From the NCBI GenBank assembly GCA_903886485.1, contig CAISMH010000014.1, positions 1-64,000 of the forward strand: DNA of 64,000 nucleotides, written 5' to 3'. Each line of letters begins with the position of its first letter. Position 1 is the stretch's first letter. Under the pieces are notes generated by a model. The model ran no database searches, was not told where the DNA came from, and saw nothing but the letters and a program-made list of their open reading frames with translations. The DNA comes from an uncultured Burkholderiales bacterium (lineage in GTDB: Bacteria > Pseudomonadota > Gammaproteobacteria > Burkholderiales > Burkholderiaceae_C). The position numbers and the translations under genes were made by a program. Shown here one piece after another: positions 26,173 to 34,659 of this stretch.

Positions 26173-27974
26173 TGCCTCGCTTACTTCGTGCGCTGATGCA
26201 AGCCGATGCATGGCTTGCTGCTTTGGCGTTGGCCTTGATGGCACTGATTCCGATGATCGAAATTTTGTCGCGACCTTTGATGGGAAAAGGCATTGATAAC
26301 GCCCCCGTCGTGGTTCAACACTTGGGGCTATTGATGGCCATGTTCGGCGCCATTGCTGCAGAACGATTTGGTCATCTTTCGAGTCTGGGTGTGTTGGTGC
26401 CTCGCTTGTATCCAATCGGGCAGTTGGGGGCCGCTGCTATATGCGGGGTGTTGGCTTGGGCCAGTGTGCAACTGGTGTGGAGCGAGGTGTCTGCTGCCCA
26501 AATGCTGGCCTATGGCGTTCCTGTGTGGTGGTTTCAAGCCACGATGCCGCTGGGCTTTGCATGGTTGGGCTTCAAGCTGGGGGCGCGTTGCAGTGAACAC
26601 CAGCACTTCAAGCTGTTGGGCGCCTTGGCTGCGCCTTTGCTGGGTGCGTTCTTGGCCTATCACTGGGAGGGGCAGGCGATGCCGTGGTGGCCTTGGGGGC
26701 TGGGCCTGTTATCGATGCTGTTATTCGGCGCGCCAATTTTTGCTGTGTTGGGTGGATTGGCGCTCGCCTTGTTCTGGCAAGACGGGTTGCCCTTGGCTTC
26801 CGTTGCGTTGTCGCACTATCAAATCACGGTGAACCCCTCCTTACCCGCACTGCCACTCTTCACATTGGCAGGGTTGGTCTTTGCTGGCACGGGGGCTGCG
26901 CAACGATTGGGCGCAGTTTTTGTCGCGCTGTTTGGCGGGGGCAAGACGGGAACAGTGATTGCCACCACGGTCTTGTGCTCTTGCTTTACCGCTTTCACAG
27001 GTGGCAGTGGGGTGACCATTTTGGCCTTGGGTGGTTTGCTGTTGCCACTGTTGCAAGGTGTGGGTTATCCCGATCGCAAAGGCATCAGCTTGGTCACCAG
27101 TGCCAGTGCCTTAGGTGTTTTGTTGGCCCCTTCAGTGCCACTCATCATGTACGCCATCATTGCGCGCGTGCCGATCAACACCATGTTTTTGGCCGGCATC
27201 GTGCCAGCTGTTGTCATGGTGGTTTGTTTGTTGATTTTTGGTGGCTACCTGCGTCAAAGCCCCGTACATACTGAACCAACGATCAAGCCGCAATTCAGCA
27301 TGGTCTCGCTTCGACAAGCCATGTGGCATGCCAAGTGGGAGTTGTTTGCGCCAGTGGTTGCGATTGGTTCGTTAGGCAGCGGATTTGCCACACCCACTGA
27401 GAGTGCTGCGCTGACTGCTATTTACGCGGTTGTCACACAGGCATGGGCGCACCGTGAGTTAGATCTGAAAAAGTTGGGCGCCTGTTTGTCGCAGTGCACC
27501 CAAATCATTGGAGGGGTGATGCTGATTTTGGGCATGGCCTTGGGATTGACCAATTACTTGGTGGATGCAGGAATTCCTGATCTCGCGATTGATGGGGTTC
27601 AAAGCCTGACGCAAAACAAATGGGTGTTCTTGTTCGCCTTGAACGTGTTTTTATTTGCAGCAGGTGCATTGATGGAAATCTATGCTGCGATTGTGGTGCT
27701 GGTACCTTTGCTACTCCCATTGGCGACCAGTTACGGCATTGACCCCGTTCACTTTGGCATCATCTTTTTAGCGAACATGGAAATGGGATTTTTGTGTCCG
27801 CCTGCTGGGATGAATATTTACTTTGCTTCGGCGGTCTTCAAGCAACCGATTCGTACCGTGGCTGTCTCGGTTGCCCCAGCTTTGGGGGCAATTTTTGTCG
27901 GCACATTGGCGATCTCTTTGCTGCCAGTTCTGGCAACTGGCTTGCCTCACTGGATGATGTCCGTCACGCGTTGA
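26169..27974 (+). CDS. TRAP transporter fused permease (DctQ-DctM)
   Basis: A 601-residue membrane protein: residues 1-160 form the four-helix DctQ part and residues about 175-600 the large DctM part. Marks include GAPIFAVLGGLALALFW, NPSLPALPLFTLAGLVFAGTGAAQRLG, AFTGGSGVTILALGGLLLP and the C-terminal NMEMGFLCPPAGMNIYFAS. Fused QM proteins are common with TatT-type systems. It begins inside the stop of dctP and ends convergently, overlapping the acyltransferase gene by 11 bp. Confidence 0.93.
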   Translation: MMPRLLRALMQADAWLAALALALMALIPMIEILSRPLMGKGIDNAPVVVQHLGLLMAMFGAIAAERFGHLSSLGVLVPRLYPIGQLGAAAICGVLAWASVQLVWSEVSAAQMLAYGVPVWWFQATMPLGFAWLGFKLGARCSEHQHFKLLGALAAPLLGAFLAYHWEGQAMPWWPWGLGLLSMLLFGAPIFAVLGGLALALFWQDGLPLASVALSHYQITVNPSLPALPLFTLAGLVFAGTGAAQRLGAVFVALFGGGKTGTVIATTVLCSCFTAFTGGSGVTILALGGLLLPLLQGVGYPDRKGISLVTSASALGVLLAPSVPLIMYAIIARVPINTMFLAGIVPAVVMVVCLLIFGGYLRQSPVHTEPTIKPQFSMVSLRQAMWHAKWELFAPVVAIGSLGSGFATPTESAALTAIYAVVTQAWAHRELDLKKLGACLSQCTQIIGGVMLILGMALGLTNYLVDAGIPDLAIDGVQSLTQNKWVFLFALNVFLFAAGALMEIYAAIVVLVPLLLPLATSYGIDPVHFGIIFLANMEMGFLCPPAGMNIYFASAVFKQPIRTVAVSVAPALGAIFVGTLAISLLPVLATGLPHWMMSVTR

Positions 27975-28707
27975 GCAATTCCAGTTGTGTGCTGACCGTG
28001 CGATGTGTGAGTTGCGCCAAGGTCCTGCGAGAGTGGCCTTGCGGGGAGAGCGTTTCGCCCACATGCACCCTGGCCTGAATGCCTGAGGCTGTCATCACTT
28101 GATGCAGTGATTGAACAAAGCCAATGTCTCCAATGAAAGCGGCCTTGAGACAGCGTGCACCAGTTTGTGGATTTGTGTAGCGTATAGCCAAGGGTTGAAC
28201 GGGGATGTGATGGTTGATCGCAGCTTCAAACAAATTGGCATGAAACAAACTGACAGTATGGCCCTCGCTGCTGGTGCCCTCTGGAAATCCGGCGACGCAA
28301 TACCCGTGGTGGAGCGCACTTGCGACATCGTCCACCATGCGTCGGGCAGAGCTGGGTGAACCACGATCCACAAAGACAACACCACAACCCGTTGCGATCT
28401 GACCGACGATAGGCCAATGCTTGACTTCCGATTTGGCGACAAAGATGCTGGGTTGTATGGCTTGAATGATCAGTGCATCAATCCACGACACATGGTTGGC
28501 GACCAGCAGCAGTGGCGCGCGATTGGTGGCCATGTGTGCGTGATCCGATTCATACACGACATGAATGCCAAGGATGTTCAGTGTCTTTTGTGACCAATTT
28601 TTGATGGCTTGGAGCTTGTCGTCTTTGCTCAATTTCGGGAACTTGATCCACAGAATCCAAAAAGCGAGTCCAAAAGCGAAGGCGAGTCTTAAGTATTTGA
28701 TCAACAT
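27964..28707 (-). CDS. olsA: PlsC-family acyltransferase, OlsA-like
   Basis: A 247-residue membrane-associated acyltransferase with one N-terminal helix. Catalytic HX4D is NHVSWID, and the substrate Gly/Glu motif is FPEGTSSEG. Lyso-ornithine-lipid acyltransferases (OlsA) and 1-acyl-G3P acyltransferases (PlsC) share these motifs. The divergent OlsB-like gene across a region with two opposing Pho boxes argues for OlsA. It would add the second acyl chain to lyso-ornithine lipid, forming a phosphorus-free membrane lipid. A role as a second PlsC is the alternative. Confidence 0.83.
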   Translation of the reverse strand: MLIKYLRLAFAFGLAFWILWIKFPKLSKDDKLQAIKNWSQKTLNILGIHVVYESDHAHMATNRAPLLLVANHVSWIDALIIQAIQPSIFVAKSEVKHWPIVGQIATGCGVVFVDRGSPSSARRMVDDVASALHHGYCVAGFPEGTSSEGHTVSLFHANLFEAAINHHIPVQPLAIRYTNPQTGARCLKAAFIGDIGFVQSLHQVMTASGIQARVHVGETLSPQGHSRRTLAQLTHRTVSTQLELLNA

Positions 28708-28734
28708 GGTTGACGCGCAAGCATAGGGTCGATC

Positions 28735-28751
28735 TATGACAAATCGGTGAA
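28735..28751 (-). promoter_or_regulatory. Pho box upstream of olsA
   Basis: Read on the minus strand: TTCAC-CGATT-TGTCATA, 28 bp before the olsA start codon, with half-sites 11 bp apart on the usual alignment. It lies back to back with the olsB Pho box. Confidence 0.65.
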
Positions 28752-28766
28752 TGTTTGGCGCGACGC

Positions 28767-28784
28767 TGTCACGAATATTTCACG
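28767..28784 (+). promoter_or_regulatory. Pho box upstream of olsB
   Basis: TGTCAC-GAATA-TTTCACG, 66 bp before the olsB start. A third, weaker half-site (ATTCACA) follows about one and a half turns later at 28800-28806. Confidence 0.8.
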
Positions 28785-28850
28785 CAATCTTCGCGGGTAA
28801 TTCACATGGGCTGACAAGAATTGCCGTCATTGATTTACCAAGGAGCCACC

Positions 28851-29699
28851 ATGAAAGAACTGCCTAACCCCACCATGCCGTTGTCGTTCATCGATGTGCC
28901 ACGGGGGTCACTTCATCGAAACGATCATGACGCTCAAAAAGTTTCTGTCGCGACCCAAAAAACTGAAACCCGCCCGGCTCTGATCGTTGAATGGGCAAAG
29001 CATCAGGACGAAGTTCGCGAAGCACAGCGTTTGCGATACGACGTATTTGCCACGGAGATGGGCGCGCGCTTGAAAGACAGCATTCCTGGCCATGACATTG
29101 ATCTGTTCGATGATTTCTGCGAACACCTGATCATCCGTGACGATGTGACCGAGCAGGTCATTGGCACCTACCGCGTCTTGACGCCTGCTCAAGCCAAGCG
29201 CATTGGCAGTACCTACTCCGACTTGGAATTTGACTTGACGCGTTTGCGTCAATACCGCGAACGCATGGTCGAGTTGGGCCGCAGCTGCGTTCATCCAGAT
29301 CACCGCCACGGAGGCGTCATCATGGCGCTGTGGGGTGCCTTGGCGGAATTCATGGTGCGCAACAAACTCGACGTCATGATTGGCTGTGCCAGCATTCCAA
29401 TGCTGCATCAAGGGGTGGTCAGTGGCGAAGTTGCTGCCAGCATTTGGCATCAACTCAAAAAAACGCATTTGGCTGGGGTAGAAAACCAAGTCACACCACG
29501 CTTGGCCCTACCGGTAGACCAGTGGGAAGTGAACCCCGCTTTTGAGCCTCCTGCGTTGATCAAAGGCTATTTGCGTTTGGGCGCGAAGGTCTTAGGCGCA
29601 CCTGCCTGGGACCCTGACTTCAATACCGCAGATTTACCGATGTTGATGAAGATCAACGACATGCCACCACGCTATCGCAAGCACTTTTTGGGTACCTGA
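28851..29699 (+). CDS. olsB: OlsB-like L-ornithine N-acyltransferase
   Basis: GNAT-fold enzyme (282 aa) that transfers a 3-hydroxyacyl chain from ACP to the alpha-amino group of ornithine. Family segments are REAQRLRYDVFATEMGAR, IDLFDDFCEHLI, IGTYRVLTP, ELGRSCVHPDHRHGGVI and MIGCASIPM. ATG 28851 follows AGGAG at ideal spacing. In rhizobia olsB is PhoB-controlled, in agreement with the Pho box here. The stop overlaps the start of the PlcP-like gene (TGATG), giving an olsB-plcP-agt operon. The amino-acid substrate (ornithine or another, e.g. glycine or lysine) is not proven. Confidence 0.88.
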   Translation: MKELPNPTMPLSFIDVPRGSLHRNDHDAQKVSVATQKTETRPALIVEWAKHQDEVREAQRLRYDVFATEMGARLKDSIPGHDIDLFDDFCEHLIIRDDVTEQVIGTYRVLTPAQAKRIGSTYSDLEFDLTRLRQYRERMVELGRSCVHPDHRHGGVIMALWGALAEFMVRNKLDVMIGCASIPMLHQGVVSGEVAASIWHQLKKTHLAGVENQVTPRLALPVDQWEVNPAFEPPALIKGYLRLGAKVLGAPAWDPDFNTADLPMLMKINDMPPRYRKHFLGT

Positions 29700-30469
29700 T
29701 GCATTACAGAGCCATCTTCATCTCAGATTTGCACTTGGGGACACCCGGCTGCCAAGCAGACGCCTTGCTGGATTTTTTGAAAGAAAACACCAGTGATTAT
29801 TTGTATCTTGTGGGTGACATCATTGATGGCTGGCAATTACGTCGCCGTTGGTATTGGCCACAAGCACACAACGATGTGATTCAAAAGTTACTGCGCAAGG
29901 CACGCAAAGGCTGTCGAGTGATTTATGTGCCGGGCAATCACGATGAGTTTGCGCGACATTTTCTCGACCATCATTTTGGGGGAATTGAAGTGGTGGAAGA
30001 GGCCATTCATGAAACAGCCGATGGTCGTCGGATGTGGGTCATTCATGGTGACTATTTCGATGCCGTCGTTCAGCAAGCCAAATGGTTAGCGTATGTGGGT
30101 GATTATTTGTATGAGTTCACGCTCAAGCTGAATCGCTATCTCAACAACATGCGTGGACGGCTAGGTTTGCCATATTGGTCTTTGTCGGCGTATCTCAAAC
30201 ACAAAGTCAAGAAGGCCTTGAATTACGTCACGGATTTCGAAAATGCAGTGGCCCATGAAGCTGCCAAACAAGGTTACCAAGCCGTGGTGTGTGGACATAT
30301 CCATCGGGCGGAGATTCGCGATGTGGATGGCATTTTGTATTGCAACGATGGCGACTGGGTGGAGAGTCGCAGTGCGTTGGTGGAAAACGAACAAGGTGAG
30401 TTGTCCTTGGTTTATTGGCATCCAGAACTCGAGTCGGTGGAGAAGCCTCAATGGGTCAAAGTCGCATGA
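29699..30469 (+). CDS. plcP: PlcP-type phospholipase C (metallophosphoesterase)
   Basis: A calcineurin-like phosphoesterase (256 aa) with complete metal motifs: SDLHLG, GDIIDGW, GNHDEF, IHGDYFD and GHIHRAE. The framing DGWQLRRRWYWPQ.HND and WLAYVGDYLYEFTLKLN match PlcP of Sinorhizobium and marine bacteria, which degrades phosphatidylcholine or PE to diacylglycerol during phosphate starvation. The same fold includes LpxH, but the length and the Agt neighbour favour PlcP. It is translationally coupled to olsB upstream and agt downstream (ATGA). Confidence 0.9.
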   Translation: MHYRAIFISDLHLGTPGCQADALLDFLKENTSDYLYLVGDIIDGWQLRRRWYWPQAHNDVIQKLLRKARKGCRVIYVPGNHDEFARHFLDHHFGGIEVVEEAIHETADGRRMWVIHGDYFDAVVQQAKWLAYVGDYLYEFTLKLNRYLNNMRGRLGLPYWSLSAYLKHKVKKALNYVTDFENAVAHEAAKQGYQAVVCGHIHRAEIRDVDGILYCNDGDWVESRSALVENEQGELSLVYWHPELESVEKPQWVKVA

Positions 30470-31533
30470 AGATTGCCCTGATCACAGACGCTTGGCGTCC
30501 GCAAATCAATGGCGTTGTGACAACGCTGGTTGAATTGGTGGATCAACTCAACGCCAAAGGACATGTGGTGGAGGTCATTCATCCTGATTTATTTCAGACG
30601 CGACCATGTCCGGGTTATGCGGGGATCGACCTGGCAGTGCGGCCCTATTCACAATTGGCCAAGCAGCTCGATGCTTTTCAACCCGATGTGATTCATGTCG
30701 CCACTGAAGGTCCTTTGGGTTGGGCTGCACGCAAATATTGTGTGAAGCATGGTTTTCCATTCACCACCGCGTTTCACACCCGTTTCCCTGAAGTATTGAA
30801 GGCAGCATTGCGTATTCCGCTTTGGATGGGGTATGCGCTCTTTCGACACTTTCACAAAGCCTCAGCCGGCGTTTTGGTGCCCACGCAAGGGGTGATGCGT
30901 TTGCTCGATGGTTGGGGTTTTAAAAATTTAAGAAGTTGGACGCACGGCGTCGATATGCGTTTGTTTGAGTATGCCGAAGTCGTCGCCAACCACCCGGATT
31001 TGATGGATTTACCGCGACCCATCGCCTTGTATGTGGGGCGTGTGTCGTATGAAAAAAACATTGAGAGTTTTTTGGCGATGCCTTGGCATGGCAGCAAGGT
31101 CGTGTGTGGCGTCGGTCCACTTGAGCGTGAGTTGAAAGAAAAATTCCATCACATCCGTTGGTTAGGTGTGTTGCCGCGTGAGGAATTGGCACGTGTCTAT
31201 GCCAGTGCAGACGTGTTCACTTTTCCCAGCCGCAATGAAACCTTTGGCTTGGTCATGCTAGAGGCGATGGCGTGTGGAACGCCTGTCGCTGCCTATCCGG
31301 TGGATGGCCCTTTAGAAGTCCTGCGCCCGCAGGCTGACTTTGCGCACGCATACCAAGGCGGCTTGCTGCATGAAGACTTGGCCTATGCCAGCTTAGAAGC
31401 TTTGAAAATCCCGCGTGCTCAAGCCCGTGCACAAGCACTGTCCTTCAGCTGGGATGCCTCCACACGCTTGTTTGAGCAACACGTGGTGCGCATCGAGCGG
31501 GCAGAGGCAAAAAGCCAAGAGGTCTATCCGTGA
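30466..31533 (+). CDS. agt: Agt-like diacylglycerol glycosyltransferase (GT4)
   Basis: A GT-B glycosyltransferase (355 aa). N-terminus KIALITDAWRPQINGVVTTLVELVDQL, central HVATEGPLGWAARKYC and HTRFPE, and the GT4 EX7E motif in ETFGLVMLEAMACGTPVAAYPVDGP. Relatives directly downstream of plcP (Agt) convert the released DAG to glucosyl- or glucuronosyl-DAG using UDP-sugars. ATG 30466 overlaps the plcP stop; an ATG 15 nt upstream is also possible. The gene for UDP-glucuronate synthesis (ugd) lies 0.5 kb downstream, supporting glucuronosyl transfer, which is inference. Confidence 0.88.
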   Translation: MKIALITDAWRPQINGVVTTLVELVDQLNAKGHVVEVIHPDLFQTRPCPGYAGIDLAVRPYSQLAKQLDAFQPDVIHVATEGPLGWAARKYCVKHGFPFTTAFHTRFPEVLKAALRIPLWMGYALFRHFHKASAGVLVPTQGVMRLLDGWGFKNLRSWTHGVDMRLFEYAEVVANHPDLMDLPRPIALYVGRVSYEKNIESFLAMPWHGSKVVCGVGPLERELKEKFHHIRWLGVLPREELARVYASADVFTFPSRNETFGLVMLEAMACGTPVAAYPVDGPLEVLRPQADFAHAYQGGLLHEDLAYASLEALKIPRAQARAQALSFSWDASTRLFEQHVVRIERAEAKSQEVYP

Positions 31534-31913
31534 CGACGCTTCACTTCCATCCCAACAGTCTCAGTGATCCCACGTTTGAAGCCTATTTAAGGGATACACA
31601 TCGGCTCATAGATTACCGAGATGTCCGCGATGTGGTTCTTCCTGAGTTGTTTGAGTCGATGGCGCATCTGTCCATGGGCCGGGTATTTCGATTCACCTGT
31701 AGCAATCGTTTTGAAGGTCAGTTTCCAGCACTCCGCGTTCAGTCGCCCGTCGGTTTTGTTCCAGATCTGATTGACATTGAATTTCCGCATCGACATGAAT
31801 TTTTTGTGGTCAAGCAAACAGGTCAAGTACTCAAGGTTCATGGTTTTGAAAATTTAACGACCCATTTGCGTGTGCTTTTGGTCATGGGATTTTCCCACTG
31901 GCACCCAACCTAA
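31530..31913 (+). CDS. Uncharacterised protein translationally coupled to agt
   Basis: A 127-residue soluble protein with no family I recognise. It starts at GTG 31530 overlapping the agt stop (GTGA), so it is probably expressed in step with Agt. It has no membrane helix or signal peptide. His/Phe-rich spots stand out: LHFHP near the start, DIEFPHRHEFFVV in the middle and FSHWHPT at the end. It could be an accessory factor, a cupin-like or small regulatory subunit for glycolipid synthesis; none of this is shown. Confidence 0.72.
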   Translation: MTTLHFHPNSLSDPTFEAYLRDTHRLIDYRDVRDVVLPELFESMAHLSMGRVFRFTCSNRFEGQFPALRVQSPVGFVPDLIDIEFPHRHEFFVVKQTGQVLKVHGFENLTTHLRVLLVMGFSHWHPT

Positions 31914-32035
31914 AAATACTGCGCGCACACGCTTGACGCTCGACATATTTTTTTATGCGTCACCAAACTGACTTTTTTTCTTCTTATTCCTTTCATCATC
32001 TTTTGGGACCATGACTGCATTCAGGAGGAAATCAA

Positions 32036-33457
32036 ATGCGAGTCACAGTCATCGGTTCTGGTTATGTTGGTTTGGTCACAGGCGCATGTTTGTCGGACCT
32101 TGGATTCAAAGTCGTTTGTCTTGACAAAGATGAAGACAAAATTAAATTGCTGCAAGCGGGCGACGTACCCATCTATGAGCCGGGCTTGAAAGAGCTGCTC
32201 GTGCGCAACCACGCTGAAGGCCGAATTCGATTCACTTGTGACGCCCACGAAGCCATTGAGCATGGTGACATTTTGTTCATTGCAGTCGGCACGCCTGCCC
32301 AAGAAGACGGTTCTGCCGACTTAGCGCATGTGCTCTCAGTCGCCGCCATGATTGGTCGTCATCTGAAAGACTTCAAACTCATCGTTAACAAATCGACTGT
32401 GCCTGTTGGAACGGCAGATCGTGTCCGTGCTGCGGTCAAACATGAGTTGACACACAGAGGCATGGCCACCGAAATGTTTGATGTGGTCTCCAACCCTGAG
32501 TTTTTGAAAGAGGGTGCTGCGATTGACGACTTCATGCGTCCAGATCGCATCGTGGTGGGTATTGACGACGGCATACACCATGAAAAGAGCCAGCGCATGA
32601 TGGGCGATTTGTACGCCAGCTTCAATCGTCACCATTCACGCACGGTGTGGATGGATGTGCGAAGTGCAGAGTTGACGAAGTACGCGGCCAATGCCATGTT
32701 GGCCACACGCATTTCATTCATGAATGAAATCGCTAACTTGGCCGATGCACTGGGTGCCGATGTGGATCAAATTCGTCGAGGCATTGGTGCAGACAATCGA
32801 ATTGGGTACAGCTTCTTGTATGCCGGTTGCGGTTATGGCGGGAGTTGTTTCCCCAAAGATACGCAAGCCTTGGTCAGCACAGCCCAAGCACATGGTCAAC
32901 ACATGAGCGTGGTCAGTGCCACAGAGCAAGTCAATGAGCGCCAAAAGACTTTGCTTGTGGACCGTTTGGTGCAGCGTTTAGGGGAAGACTTACGCGGGAG
33001 AAAAATTGCGGTTTGGGGACTCGCCTTCAAACCCAACACCGACGATATGCGTGAAGCACCTAGCCGCGTGGTGATCAAGAGTTTGTTGCAACGGGGTGCC
33101 CAAGTGATTGCCTATGACCCCGTGGCCAGCCATGAAGCCCTCGCTGCATTGACCTTGGACTGCGTCGGGCAAGAGGACTTGCTTAAAAACTTCACGCTGG
33201 TCGCACACGACATGGACGCTTTGCGTGGTGTGGATGCATTGATGGTGTTGACGGAGTGGAAGAATTTTCACAACCCAGATTTTCAAGCCATGAAGTTGAG
33301 CATGCGCACGCCCTACATCTTGGATGGTCGTAATTTGTACAACCCCGATGCACTGGCTGATTTAGGGATTGCTTATCAAGGCGTGGGACGTCGCAACGAA
33401 CTCGTCAAACTATCGGTGGATTCAGCCCCGTCCTCCATGCAAGCGGTTGATGCCTAA
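32036..33457 (+). CDS. ugd: UDP-glucose 6-dehydrogenase
   Basis: Oxidises UDP-glucose twice with NAD+ to UDP-glucuronate. The N-terminal Rossmann motif is VIGSGYVGLVTGACLSDLGF, the hinge region has PEFLKEGAAIDDFMRPDR, and the catalytic Cys271 is in GYGGSCFPKD. The 473-aa length is slightly long, with a C-terminal extension. A very strong AGGAGGAAA precedes ATG 32036. A 122-bp gap separates it from the agt operon. With Agt nearby the product is probably a sugar donor for glucuronosyl-diacylglycerol, though exopolysaccharide synthesis is the other common use. Confidence 0.96.
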   Translation: MRVTVIGSGYVGLVTGACLSDLGFKVVCLDKDEDKIKLLQAGDVPIYEPGLKELLVRNHAEGRIRFTCDAHEAIEHGDILFIAVGTPAQEDGSADLAHVLSVAAMIGRHLKDFKLIVNKSTVPVGTADRVRAAVKHELTHRGMATEMFDVVSNPEFLKEGAAIDDFMRPDRIVVGIDDGIHHEKSQRMMGDLYASFNRHHSRTVWMDVRSAELTKYAANAMLATRISFMNEIANLADALGADVDQIRRGIGADNRIGYSFLYAGCGYGGSCFPKDTQALVSTAQAHGQHMSVVSATEQVNERQKTLLVDRLVQRLGEDLRGRKIAVWGLAFKPNTDDMREAPSRVVIKSLLQRGAQVIAYDPVASHEALAALTLDCVGQEDLLKNFTLVAHDMDALRGVDALMVLTEWKNFHNPDFQAMKLSMRTPYILDGRNLYNPDALADLGIAYQGVGRRNELVKLSVDSAPSSMQAVDA

Positions 33458-34658
33458 AGGCTTTTATTTTTTAATTGGGGCTCAATTTGCTTCGGGTCTG
33501 GCAGACAACGCACTGCTGATCCTTGGTATTTACTTTCTCAATGAGCAGGGCTATCCGGGATGGTTAGCCCCCTTGTTAAAGTTTTCTTTGACATTGGCCT
33601 ATGTTGTTTTGGCAAGTGTCGTCGGCCCATTGGCCGATGCTTTTCCCAAAAATCGTTTGATGGCGTGTATGAACGCGCTCAAGATGATGGGTGTGCTTCT
33701 GCTGTTGTGTGGTGTTTACCCGTTGTACGCTTTTGCTGTGATTGGGCTTGCCGCTTCCCTCTATGCACCTGCTAAATATGGTTTGGCGACAGAGTCTGTG
33801 CCGCCAAGTTTTTTGGTTCGTGCCAATGCTTGGTTGGAGGTGTCCGTCGTTCTCTCCGTTGTGTTGGGCATTTCTTTGGGGGGTGCGCTGACCGGTTGGT
33901 CTGAATCCGCCATGCTGTTGGATAGCGGATTCATTCAGACACACACCTTACCCGCGATGGGGGTCGTGCTGGCTGTTTATCTGCTGGCCGCGATTTTTAA
34001 TTTTGGTATCAAACCCATTCGCATGCGAGGTGCGTCCTTGCCTTTGACATGGCATGCTGTGCGCCCGTCTACATTTTGGAAGTCCAATCAAAAGCTCTGG
34101 CGTGATCCCTTGGGCGGTGTCTCGCTGTATGTGACCACGTTGTATTGGGGCGTAGGTGCCGTGATGCAGTTTGCCGTCTTGGCGTGGGCGCAGCAAAGCT
34201 TGGATTTGACCTTGAAGTTTGGGGCCTATTTGCAAGCACTGGTCGCCGTGGGTGTCATTGTGGGGGCGTACTTGGCAGGGCGATGTTTCAAGCTGCACGC
34301 TGCACGACAGGCGTTACCTTGGGGTTTGGTATTGGCAATGCTGTTGCCTGTGATGGTGATGGTGACACACCTAGGGCTGGCGATCTTGCTATTGCTGGTT
34401 GTGGGCGTGTGCGGCGGGATGTTGTTGGTTCCTATGAATGCCTTGCTTCAACATCGCGGCATGCAAGTGCTGAGTGCAGGCCGTTCAATTGCGGTGCAGG
34501 GTTTCAATGAAAACCTCAGCGTGCTCATGATGCTGGCTGCGTACACAGCATTGCTGGCTTTTGGCGCATCGTTGAGCTTCATCATGGCACTGTTGGCCGC
34601 CGTTTTACTGGCGGGCATGGTGCCGCTTTGCTTGTTACTCTGGCGCCAACTGCGTTAA
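33450..34658 (+). CDS. lplT: LplT-like lysophospholipid transporter (MFS)
   Basis: Inner-membrane transporter (402 aa, about twelve helices). N-terminus KGFYFLIGAQFASGLADNALLILGIYFL is the LplT signature, followed by PLADAFPKNRLM and ASLYAPAKYGLATE. LplT flips lysophospholipids inwards for reacylation. ATG 33450 overlaps the ugd 3' end by 8 nt, so it is in the ugd operon; the longer frame from 33369 is inside ugd. No Aas acyltransferase gene accompanies it here; the OlsA-like protein could be a functional partner, which is speculation. Confidence 0.88.
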   Translation: MPKGFYFLIGAQFASGLADNALLILGIYFLNEQGYPGWLAPLLKFSLTLAYVVLASVVGPLADAFPKNRLMACMNALKMMGVLLLLCGVYPLYAFAVIGLAASLYAPAKYGLATESVPPSFLVRANAWLEVSVVLSVVLGISLGGALTGWSESAMLLDSGFIQTHTLPAMGVVLAVYLLAAIFNFGIKPIRMRGASLPLTWHAVRPSTFWKSNQKLWRDPLGGVSLYVTTLYWGVGAVMQFAVLAWAQQSLDLTLKFGAYLQALVAVGVIVGAYLAGRCFKLHAARQALPWGLVLAMLLPVMVMVTHLGLAILLLLVVGVCGGMLLVPMNALLQHRGMQVLSAGRSIAVQGFNENLSVLMMLAAYTALLAFGASLSFIMALLAAVLLAGMVPLCLLLWRQLR

Positions 34659-34659
34659 G

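Noticed and set aside
31949..31972. Possible Pho box before ugd (CGTCAC-CAAAC-TGACTTT)
   Set aside because: Only one half-site fits and the second lacks TCAC; too weak to list as a site.
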